From contig CP142456.1 of NCBI GenBank assembly GCA_038049695.1, forward strand, positions 75,725,422-75,789,421: DNA of 64,000 nt, written 5' to 3'. Positions 1 to 11,346 of this stretch are shown here, in pieces. The DNA is from Cinnamomum chago. Its lineage: Eukaryota; Streptophyta; Magnoliopsida; Laurales; Lauraceae. Under the pieces are notes generated by a model, which saw only the letters and a list, made by a program, of their open reading frames with translations, had not been told where the DNA came from and searched no databases. A program made the position numbers and the translations under genes. Position 1 is the stretch's first letter, and each line of letters opens with the position of its first letter.

Positions 1-1695
1 TATGTTGGGTTTGTTGTCGTTTATTTTGGTGATGCAGACTATGTGTGTACTAGATTGCATGGGAAGTACCTAAACAGCTCTGGTACCATGATGAAACTAG
101 AGCTCATGCCTTAGTATAATGGTATCATGAGTTGCAGATCGTAAACAATCATCCTAACATATCCGTATCCGAAGCCAGTCTTGCTGCGGTGTGATTGCCC
201 AACAACATCTAGTGGTCTCCCCTCTTTACTACGCCCGCCAACAGACGGGAGATTCGGATACTGACCGATTCTGTTATTTATAAGATCCCTATACGAAGTT
301 TCCAGCACTATTCTCAATTCCTGTTCCGATCGTATCCCTTCCCCCTGCTCCAGCAGAACAATGGACCAATGCGATATTAGTATCAGTACTCCATGCTGCA
401 TTGATACTTCTGGGTAAAGGTTTATTGTATTCGACTTACCAAGTCCATTATTTCATACAGTTCTTTTAGTTTTCTTTCTATCAACATAAAAAATGCTAGA
501 GAAGAATGTAAACAATGATATTTTCATTAATTCAGAAATGTTTAAAAGAAAAGTGCGGACAGTTGTATTCATATCTGTGTTTGTGTCCCAGATTTACAAA
601 TCTGTAGAATTGTTTCTCCGGTCTCCTTATTCATGCCAGTGTCCGTATCTGGACATCATATGTATATATGTTGATCTAAAGGATTTTTTTATTGGGGTTG
701 GGGTGGTTTGCGGACGTATTAATATCCAAGTTTAATATAGAAGGGGTCTAGCCCGACAGGAAAGGTAGTCAGGGATATGTGAAGAATATTAGGTGACCTG
801 CAATACTCACCCACTGTAGAAGCAGGGGTGAGGTATTGGATGGACCTTGAAAAAGCCTGAAAGGGGCTATGGTCCAGACAGCCCATGCCTCATAAAATAT
901 AAGCTATCACCACTCAAACGACAAAATAACGAAGAAAATAACATTATGGCCATCATACGCCCCCCTCAAGTGAAAATCCTAGGTTTGCCACTGGCGAAGA
1001 GGAGACTCCAACAATAGAAGAATTCAGGGATATTTATAGAACTCTTGCCTTGCCATAAGCCTGATTGCCTATTCTCAAACAATGGAATCTTTCACGTCTT
1101 CCTCAACAGAAATCTTTCATTCAAATATCTACCCATTTATCTCCTTCCAAATGGACCACAACACGAAATAGAGCAGAAACCTGCAGATGATCCACCCTTG
1201 TCGAGGAAGGGGCTCTGCACTGCCTTGTGCAAGGACTTAAAGCACCAACTGTCACCAGACCTAGAAGTGGTAAAATTCCAAATGTGTCTCAGAAACTGCT
1301 GATGAATGAATTAATTAGTGATCTATAGGCTTCAACTTCTTATTGCATAGGGAATATTGGGCTGAGATAGCTAACAAGGGAATCTTCTGATTATTGTTTT
1401 GCTTTGTCAAAACATCGTTTCTCTCAAATGCAAGGAAATAGGAATAAAGGGTGAGTGGATGGCTACTGTTTAGGTGTATCAATTGTGTGAGACGTCTTCT
1501 GATTACTGTTTTATTGTTTGGCAATTTCCTTACTGAAAGTTGGATTTGGTCACCTTCTTTTATTTGATTTTGTTGTATATTTTGATCAGTTGGCTTAGGT
1601 ACAATCCGAGTTGCCTTGGCTTAAAATCTCTTAGCTTAGTTGTCACAACATTATACTTTGATATGAAACTAAACATTATGTTAATATTACTGCAG
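1..1695. other. Non-coding stretch upstream of the J-domain exons
   Basis: No reading frame here has convincing protein similarity or a splice-compatible exon that joins in phase to the exon at 1696. The frames present are short and low in complexity. It contains one copy of a dispersed repeat (841-994). The missing 5' exons of the J-domain gene could lie here unrecognised, or to the left of the window. Confidence 0.5.
841..994. repeat. Dispersed repeat, copy 1
   Basis: This block resembles 49811-50000. Both begin with a 'gaccttgaaaaa-cctgaaagg' block, carry 'acgacaaaataa-gaagaaa-taacatta' in the middle, and end in 'aaaatcct-ggt--gc-actgg'. A third copy of only the terminal motif occurs near 26445-26462. 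No coding capacity or terminal inverted repeats were recognised. The class is unknown. Confidence 0.55.
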
Positions 1696-4600
1696 GATGA
1701 AGGAAGAGGATCGCAACCATCTAAGGTATGCCATATTTTCAGTTGGATTATTTGGATGATCTTTTGCCAAATAATGTTTGGAGCTGCATAGCATGTTTAT
1801 ATGGAAGCAGTGCTATGTTGAATATGTCAAAATATATCACATCTAACCGATGAATTGGGAAACTTTATCAAGTCCAGGTAATAAAATCTTAAGGAAAAGA
1901 AAAAAAATAACAATTATGCAGCAAAATTGCTTGTCCATTAAAATATGGACAGCCACAAGGAGAAAACTATGCACACAATCACAATGTAATGCATTCTCAA
2001 TAACAAATTAGAGCAAGAAACTTCAGCTTTGCTAATTGATCCATCTTTTTGTTCTATACTTCCACTCCTGAATTTCCACAAGAAATATTGGAGTATTGCA
2101 TTTTCTTATAATCTTATCTTATCAACCACAAAAACCAGCCTCCATGAGGATGGTGATTGGCTGATTGCCCTTTCGCCCATCTTAAAGCATTAACTGAATC
2201 TTCCTCACTGAGGAAGAACAGGAGATATTGAGCAGTATGATGATGCCCTCTCATAGACAGTGTCTCCACTCTATTGCAGTTTTTGTTTCCCGCAGGTCCT
2301 AAAAACTAGTTGTATTTCTGATTTCTCATTTTGTAAAGAAGCCTCTTATGTATATAATGACAATTTAATTTACTTAAGCCTTCGAGGATCTTAGTTTGAC
2401 AAGAACATTATTCAGTCTTAAGAAATAATTAGACTGGATCCATTTATGAGCAAGATAATACTTGATATTTGGTAAGCCTGATGTCTTCATTGTGTGCCCA
2501 ATAGACAACAATGCTCAAGTGGGAGCTAGACAAGAAGTTTAAATGCTCATCTCCTTCTTTCTTCCATAATCAGTATCATCATCTTAGCCTCATCCCATTA
2601 AATTGGATTGGCTTGAGGAGTTGTACTATATGACTATCAAATAAGCTGTAGTACCATAAATCCTAACTACTAGCTATGGTGCAGGGACTCTCTCTCTCTC
2701 ATTGAAACTTTTAATCCACAAGATAATTAAGTGAAAAAACCTAAAAGATTAAAATAGTAGTATTTAGAGAAGAAGATTAGGGTTTTAGACATGGTTTTAA
2801 AGAATGGCTGAGTCCGAGCGCCGCCCCCTGCCCCCGGGTGAAACCCCCACCAATTCCTTCGACAATTTTTTTTTATAATATAATTCAATTTAATGTTGTT
2901 GGAAGATCAAAACCATATTTTTGTGCAATAATGTAGCATTGAAGGATTGGAGGTACTATTCATTCAACTTGGCAGACATGTAGCCACTTAATGCTACTTA
3001 AATTCATTCTTAATGGTTAAAACATGTCTGGAGAATTTTAGATTCATTAGACACCATTTTCTATTTCTTAAAGATTTGTTATAATTATTTTAAGAATTTC
3101 AATGATTTTAGGGCCCAAGGGTGCAACACGATCCAACTCAACTGAGTCTCTGATGCAAATCAGCCACTGACTCGACTTGAGGGGGATTGAGTCATCCTCT
3201 AATTATCATCATCATCAAAGCCTTGTCTTAACTATATTGAAGTTGGCTACATTCACAATCTATTTTGTGTCGTCCTCCAATTTTGAGTTTTAAAACCTCT
3301 ACTTTAGAGGGGTGAAAAAGAATTTGGAGAAAACCATGAGCACTGGTCATCTAACCCCAATCTTGACCCTCCCTATCACTTTAAGTTACATTATTCACTA
3401 TTTTCAGAAATTACATAAAAACTTTCTCACTAATGTTCTCCGCGATTATCAAACAGTCCATAATTACTAGAAAATTACAAAGAAGTCTCTAGATGTTTCT
3501 CAATACTCCTTAATTTGGTGCATGGATATCTGCTAGGCCCAGCTTGTGATAAACATTATATAGCTTTTTTTTTCTGTGGTGGTGAGATTTGCCAGCTTGG
3601 TCTTCACTAGCTCCATATCTGGTCATCATGAAGTGGGCCTTACTAGCTGCATGGATGTCTCTTGATTGGCCAAATGGTACTTTCTAGCCATCTGATCCAA
3701 GGCAAGGAGATATATATTTGGAATCTGTGAACATCTCACAATCGACTTCTTTAGCCTTCTGATAAAACGGCTAGCAAAGCCCAATAAATCTGATTTTTGG
3801 TATGTGGCTAATCCACAAATGCCCCTCTTTTATCCGGTGGGACCCACTTCATACAACATGTGGTGTGTCTTTACAGATTTGTCAAATTCATTTCCAACAG
3901 CGCTAATCACGCTATTAACAGTAAGAAACAAAGCAATATTTGGTGATGGGAATACTTTCCCATCATCTTGTTTTTAAGTGTGATCACATGATGCCAACAC
4001 ACTCATGGTTGAGTGGTGGTGTTGGTATACACATCCCAGACCCAGTTTAAAGTATCACTCCTGACCAATAGCCCAACTTAGCGAAAAAAGTATGATCATG
4101 ATATAAAAGTTCATTCTCAGAAAAAAAAGGAAGAAAAATGTTCTGCTGCAACATCATCATCAAAACCTTGTCCCAACTATATTATGGTCAGCTAGATGAA
4201 TTATTCTCTGCTGCAACATGACTTAGATTTTATGACATGGTGTAGTATATTGTGGGTAGAATGGTGATACACTGCAAATATGATCTTAGAAAAATTACTT
4301 GATGCATATTGAATACTGAATAGAGGAATTATTATTTCTGTGTTTCAAGCTAGTCTGAACTCATCAAACCTTGAACTCAGAATTATGTGAGGTATGCAAC
4401 ACGTCAAAAGCGGGCTGATGGAAGGAAATCTCTGAAAGATCTTCTTTCAAACACATCTTATAAGCTATCATTTCAGGTAATCCATTTCTTCCATTTGATG
4501 GGAAAAATTATGATGCTGTGTATTAGTTGGTATCGGGTGCTAAGGTGTTTCTTTACTATTTTATAATTTTTTGACCCTTTCATCTTGGACCGTATAACAT

Positions 4601-7600
4601 AAGCTATGTTTTGTCCCTCTTATCATCTTGAGTTGATTAAGGACATCTCTGGATCAGTGTAGTTCCAATCTTGGACAGCTACTCATTAGTGTCTTGTCCT
4701 TCTCTCTCACCATGAAGCCGGCCACCTGGAGATAGATGTTCTGCCCCTCCCACTTCTTTTGAATTCCTGTCTTTCAAAAATAAGAGGCTAATGCTTCCTT
4801 CCACACTGTGTTGGGCTGTTCATACTTCCCTGCAAGCATGCAGTTCTTGTTTTTGGATAACAAAAGTTAGTTAAAAGTGTTAAGTGCATTTGTGTTTTGT
4901 TACTTGTAACATTCAGTTACATGTAAGCAGAGTTACAGGGTAAAGGAGTTTGAACTTTGAAGGATCCAAACAGGATCTAAGGATTGCCAACTATACTGAG
5001 TTTAAAACTTGGTTATAAAGAGTCCAATTCTCAGTATGTAACCACTTAAGATATTCTTTCCATTCTAATCTAGGATGAAGATCGAATGAGTGATGATGAA
5101 ACAATCAGCAGAGATGCAGAAGATATTCAGCCACAACCAAAGAAGTCATCCCAGAAAGCTAAGCCTCGCCACAACAGAAACAAGCGTGAGTGTTTTTGCA
5201 TGCAAACTTTAAAAAAAAAAGGTTCTGATTTTTGGAAATATTGCTTTGTATTTTTCTTTGATTGAAAATGAAATTGTATTAAAAGAGAATGTATAGTATG
5301 AAGGCTACACAACACAGGAACAGAGCTGTATTAGTCTGCAAGGGTAAATCCAAAAATCATTTCCTGTTTCTGCACAGGCAGACCCCTTTCTTTATAAAAA
5401 AAAGAAAAAAAAACCCATTTAAAACCACAAAATATTCTCTCTCACTAATCACTATTTCCTGCATGGCTAATGTCTCAGCTGCTTCATTAGTGGCTCTCAA
5501 AACACGGTTAAATGAAACAGACATTGGTTTTCAAAGATGTCATATCCTCCTGAATTATGAAAGCCAATCTCCTTGGAATGTCTGTCCCTTGTAGCCCACC
5601 TGATTGCATTATCAGAATCTCTTATATTTACATGTCCAGAGTACCTCACTCTGAAGATCTTTGACACTTCTCATGCAGCCAAGTCTTCTTGTTCATTTGA
5701 TTCCTTCAATCCAATATTCCAACCAGTCCAAAGGTGATGCATAAAATTTCGTCCAAATGGTTTTTGAGGCCCCTACTTATAGACATTGTGTTCTCATTAA
5801 GTATAATAATTTCAGTTTTTTCACACATTCATGAAGACTTTCAACAGCTAGCAACTAGGAAATTCAGATTCAAGTTCCTTTAGTCTCATTATTTTTAAAA
5901 ACCATCTGAAAAAAAGACAAAATCTCATCAATTGATTTTACTGGGTGTCGCTAATCGCTATGCTCCACTAGCAGATTGGGCCTGGTCTGGAAACAGGCTT
6001 GAGGCTCAGCTTGCCAGCGGGCTAGCCTGGTTGGTCTGGGGATTTGGCCTCTACTCTCACTGATAACAAAGGAGCGGCCTGCTGGGGCCTCCACAACAAT
6101 CTTGAATCTCCGGTGCCCAAAATAGGGGGAGCTTTAGTTGTAGTATCTGATCCAACCTAACTAAGAGAAAAGGGTAGGGCACATGCAGTCTGAACAGTCC
6201 ACTTAGTGGCTGGTCAATACCACTGTTAGGTTGATGGGGGCCATGGGGCGATTAGGTGGTCCCAGATCATTATCACTGTTAAAATATATTTATCTTAAGG
6301 TGGTCCAGGAATCTTGACTTTTGGACCAATTGAGAGCCTTAAACACTTAATGCGGGTGATCTGACGAGATAATCGTATAATCAGAAACTCGTTTAGGTTC
6401 ACCCACTTGTTACAGTTTTGTTGATCACTGCACCAACACTGAGTCATTTGGTGGGCGTGTCACTTGATTGAAGAAGAAAGAGATTTAAAAGAAAAAGGGA
6501 AAGCAACTATATTGATGTGTGTGCATGTGTGTGAGAAGAGGTCACTTTTATTTTTTTTACTCTTATGTAATCCAACAGTCTGTGCAATCATTGCATTTTT
6601 ATTTTTCTTACTCTTATGTAATCCAACGGTCTGTGCAATCATTGTATTGCGATTCATTGCAATTCTTTTTGCTGTTTGAGAGAGGTAGAACTAGTCTGTT
6701 GTTATGTTACTGCTGTGAATCATTGCCACGTGGATCTCCAAATTCCCTTGGGTTTGGGGTTTTTTTTTTGTTTCTTTTGTTCTCTTAATGAGGTTTTCTG
6801 TTATAAAAAAAAAGTTTTTAAGTAATAGAGCTGCATGATTCTTTTTCTTAGATTCTGCTCATAATCTCTGCTGAATTTGTGATGTCTATTACTTAGGTAA
6901 ATGGAGTAAGGATAACTTAGGCAGTGACTATGATGTAAATCCGGAGACAGTCTTTCAGGCAACTTTTGGAAACAGATGTTTCACGTGGTCTTTTAGGTCA
7001 TGGGAAGACTCCAAATTCCAGAACTCTACCTTTGGATTTGAATGGAGAGAGAATTCAGATCAGACAGACAGCAGAAGAGTATGGGAAACTAGTGAATCTG
7101 ATAATGATGAAGCTACATCTATTGGGTTGTATTCTGAGAGAGTTACCCTTGGGCTACCTCCTACTGGCCCTTTAAAGATTGAAGATGTTAAAAATGCGTA
7201 AGTTATTCTGAAATACTTTTGATGATTTATGTTCTACAAATTCATGTGTTACAGTGTGGATTCTACACCATTTTCTCTACTTGCAACTACTTTGTTTGCT
7301 TCTTTTTATTACATTTTAACTTGGTTCAATTTAGCTTCGCGCATGATGCAACTGTTTTATTTGCAGTTTCCGTGCATCAGCATTGAAATGGCATCCTGAT
7401 AAGCACCTGGGCCCATCAAAGGTATGATCCTAAATCCTTTAGTTCACCTTTTAAAATTTTAATGTTTGCTTGTGTAATATATCATTGTGTTCCAGATATA
7501 TGTTAAAAAGTCACTATGGTTTACCTGTGATGTAGTCAGTAGTATAACTTAGGATCCTGCGCCTAGGTTTGTAAAGGAGTCAGCACAGACTAGAGGAATA

Positions 7601-10600
7601 ATCACCTTCTGAGTAGGGAGTCATTGCCACTTGGAGCACCTACAGGTCTTGGAGTCATCACCTTTAAGAGGCTGGTGTGATACCAAAACATACAGAGAGA
7701 AGCCCGTAGCTTTCTTTAAATTTTCTAATTTACTCTAAGAACTGTTGCAGGTTACAAAATCCATGTAGCATGCATAGGGAATAAATAACTCCTAATTTGA
7801 CATACATTGACCTTTTTAATGCAACATTTTAGCTATGACTTAGACTGAGACATTAAAGTAATAATTTAGACTTTTGAATGGAAATGACTAAGACTTATTG
7901 AAAGTTGAAACAATGACCAACTTAATGACTAATACCTTGACTCATAACTAAAACATTATCCTATTAGAACATTGGATATTACTTATTCGATAGTTGTCAA
8001 AACTAAACTAAATTGGGCTGTTGGAAAGAAAATTGAATGACCCAGCAAATGCACCTGATTTCATGCCATCAGAAACTTTCTTATTGTGGAGAATTCTGTT
8101 GTAATTGGTCATGCTTTGTCTTCACTTCTTTTTGCGTGGTAGTGAGTAGCAAGGATCAAAGAAGCAGTTCTGACGGGTGTATCATCCGCCCCCAAACATA
8201 TGTATCAGTTGCAAGTGATATGTATTGAGTATCGGCATGAGTTTTATTTGAGGTAAAAAAATTCTGTAAGAATATCCGTAAAAACTCAGAATACTAGAAA
8301 ATGCTAATTTTTTTAAAGACTCGTTAGCAACGAAAGTAATTATGTTGGACCCCCCTTCAGTGTTATGCAGGTCCCGTATCAATGTCGTAAGATTTTAGAT
8401 AAAAATACTAATGTATTTGTTCGCCTGCATTCATATTACTTAGGTTTGTTGAAGTTAAAACCCGTTATTTTTTTGAGTATTGACGTGACTTGAACCCACA
8501 ACTCAAGGTTTCAACGGTGAGCACCTCTGCTAAGTAGCATAGTGGCCGCTATATCGGGAGCAGTAGCCACTAAGTAGCATAGTGGCCGCTATATTGGATG
8601 TAGGTATTTAGCGCTGCTCACATTCGTAGTGGTCACTATAGTCTTCTACGGCCGCTAAGGAGTGAGACAGGCTGTTATTTTCCAAAAATTCTTAAAATGC
8701 ATAATAAGGCTTATTTCTTAACTTCTTCTCTCCAAATAACATTTCTACGCAACTTTTCTACCATTTTATGTTTAAAAGAACAACAAAAGAAACACATGAT
8801 CTTGCTGAATTGCAATCGATACGGAGAGTTCCTCTTAAGGGCTCTTTTATAGGTGTATCCTGGTATGCCCCCTTTGGTAGAGGTATTTTTTTTTATACAC
8901 TCAACAAAAATACATTGTTTATTTTGATGAAAGTTAATTTGTTATTTGATTTGAACTTTAAATTTGAACATTAAACTTTATTTAAGCATTATTTTATAAT
9001 TTATATATCCTTTGTTATTTACCATTGAATTAGGAATTTAGAAATGCATGATAGAATCTAACTTAGCATAACATGAATACATGGAAAAAATTAGATCAAT
9101 ATTGTTTTTTTTTTTTAATAATCATTCGATACATAACTTTTATGCACTGAAGGGACCGCTTCACCCCTATCTTTGTTATTATAGAAAAAAACATCAAATT
9201 CTATCATTTTCCAATATCCTGGATTCTTTGGATAGTTTTTTCAAATTTTTTTTACAACCTTTTGGATTCACACCGCTTCGTTGCTACTACTATGTATCGG
9301 CCGTTACGTAGCTTTTTGGCCATTGGCTGCTATGCTAGTTGGAACCGCTATTTTAATTCTTGCCACTGTGTCACGGGCTCTTGTTCATTAAAATGCTATG
9401 GACAAGCAGTTGAAACAATATTTCATCCCTATTTAGTATTTACTACTAGTAGTTCGTATGCACTATATAGTACTTAGTAGCTAAATAGTTATATGAAAAT
9501 CCCCTAATAAAACCCCCCAAATGTTGGAAATAATGCTTGTAGTGGCAAATCTAACCTCAAAACACTCACTACAAATCTAACCTCCAAACACTCACTGCTT
9601 ATGATTTCAAATCATTCGTATCCGAAACAAACCAAAAACACCTACATATTTTACTCATTCTCGGTTTTTTTCTTACCTCAAATATAATCCTCAAGCTAAT
9701 ATTGTCATTTCTTTGGATCTGATAGATCATGTGAACTATCAGACCATTGGTTATTTGGATTAGTTTGATCGAGCCTAATGGCTTTGGATTCGTCCCAATC
9801 AAGACATGAAAACATATCTCTAACCTATCAAATTAAAGGATCTCTTTTTGATTAATATTCCTTTCAATCTTCTTTGGGCCAGGTATGTCAAAAAACAAGA
9901 ATTTGATCTTGTGTAAGGCTTAGAAATGTGGCTCCCACAGTCGAAACTAGGTTCTCCAAGAGAAGAAGGGGCTGTTAAATGAGTTTTAAAAGGGCAAAGA
10001 AGCCCTTCTTATAGTCAGCCGAGTCACATTGATGTGCAACTCTGGTAATGAATGTAATACATGAAAGATCATTTATTGTATAAACTATTGTAAGTGTAGA
10101 ATCATACCCAATTTCTGGATCTGTGTCTGTATCTGTACCCATTAGCAAGGCATCATAGAATATGATTATTTTTTGGGAGATAAAAAAATAATGGGAGAGG
10201 GTACTGTTTCACAGAGAAGAATTCTGAGCTTTTAAAGATTCTTCAGTTTTATTTTTATTTTTGTTTTTTTTATAATTAATAATTTGGCTGCTGAATGGAA
10301 TGTAGAGGGGCGAAAGATAAAATCATTTGGGATTTTTTTGAGGCTTTTACTTGAATAGTAGTCCTTGTAACCTAAAAGGGGGAAAAGCCAGCTAGTAGTC
10401 CCTCTCTGTAAGTGTAATATGAAGGAAAAATATTTTAGAAGGCCGTGGTTTACATAAGACAGAATACCATTTTAGAGTCCAATGGTCCTTCCTCCTGAGG
10501 CTCAGGTCTGGTCTGATAAGGGATTCAGACTCTAAACTTGGCTGAGGCTGGTCTGTTCGTCAGTCTGAATCCAGTGTTTTTTGAGTTTGGACTTAGTTGT

Positions 10601-11346
10601 TTCTGGGTCAGACCCATGCTCACTGAAAGTCCTAATTACAGTTCATTTATGCAACACACATGATATAGCTATTTTTAGAAAGACAAAATACAGCTACAAA
10701 AAAAAAATCCTATTATTTCCTAATTGCCAGATTTGCTTATTTATAATTTCTTCACAAGTTAATTATTAATCTTTCCTATCAGTTTTAACTCTTACAGTTA
10801 TTTGGAGACAATCACAACTCGTATCACAGAATATGTCAATCAGATGTTGACTATACTTGATTGAGCCTCGTCATATAATTATAGTTTCCTAGCATTGATT
10901 GCATAGTGCGGAAGTCTCATACATCTTGGACTGGAAAGCAGCCATTGTACTCTTTCCCTGAATTTGGCCGATCATATCTTTTGCAGGAGGCTTAGGATTG
11001 GAATTATTTAGATGTAGTTCCCAAACACTAATACACTGATACAAGTTTATTTGCCTGTCATTGCAGCTGTTATCTGTCCACTTAGCTGCTTGTTTCCCTT
11101 TACTCTTTTGCTTGGATCTGAAATATTGTTCCACGTATCTATTTAAGCTTCATGTTCATGCTTGCACACATATGTTTACGTAATTCTATGCAGTTGTGTT
11201 TTTTCATTTTTCTTTCCTCATAATATTTTGGTTTCTCAGTTTTTTCCCAACTACTCACAATATGTAGATGAAATATACAGGAAAAAGCTGAGGAGAAGTT
11301 TAAACTTTGTGTTAATGCTTACAAATCTTTGTGCAATGCTCTCTGA
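1696..11346 (+). CDS. Protein with C-terminal J domain (5' incomplete)
   Basis: Probable Hsp70 co-chaperone. Exons joining in phase: 1696-1725, 4381-4476, 5074-5185, 6897-7197, 7367-7421 and 11281-11346 (stop TGA), encoding 219 residues. Middle exons encode a basic stretch (YATRQKRADGRKSLKDLL), an acidic linker, then an aromatic region (FGNRCFTWSFRSWED). The C-terminus reads as a J domain: 'GPLKIEDVKNAFRASALKW', the diagnostic HPD tripeptide, then helix-III-like 'EEKFKLCVNAYKSLCNAL' ending at the stop. HPD is the Hsp70-activating motif in this family. The last intron is 3.9 kb and splits the J domain after HPD. A C-terminal J domain is the arrangement I associate with a small plant DnaJ-superfamily group, from memory. 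The first exon is 30 nt and the least certain. No start codon was located, so the N-terminus and targeting are unknown. Confidence 0.78.
3205..3250 (-). repeat. RTE-type LINE 3' tail
   Basis: A short (ATC)n microsatellite is followed by 'aaagccttgtc' and a degenerate 'ggctac' block. On the minus strand this is the typical end of plant RTE LINEs, 'gacaaggctt' plus a trinucleotide tail. It lies in an intron of the J-domain gene. Confidence 0.5.
4151..4203 (-). repeat. RTE-type LINE 3' tail
   Basis: Carries ATC repeats followed by 'aaaaccttgtcccaactat' and 'ggtcagctagatgaatt'. It closely matches the tail at 46018 that is attached to recognisable reverse-transcriptase sequence. Confidence 0.55.
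6559..6654. repeat. Tandem duplication, 51-bp period
   Basis: Two adjacent copies of a unit beginning 'actcttatgtaatccaac' and containing 'gtctgtgcaatcattg' start at 6559 and 6610. They lie in the intron of the J-domain gene just before the large exon. No function is evident. Confidence 0.8.
8520..8660. repeat. GC-rich repeated motif, probable DNA transposon end
   Basis: The 25-bp string starting 'ctaagtagcatagtggccg' occurs at 8530 and again at 8571. Related 'ggccgctaagg' and 'tagtggtcactata' strings follow, some inverted. A further related patch ('atcggccgttacgtagc') lies near 9295. This looks like the end of a DNA transposon in the last intron of the J-domain gene, but terminal repeats and target duplication were not resolved. 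Confidence 0.4.

Noticed and set aside
1045..1302. Open frame that might be a 5' exon of the J-domain gene.
   Set aside because: Composition is not protein-like, no splice donor joins it to 1696 in phase, and it directly follows a dispersed repeat.
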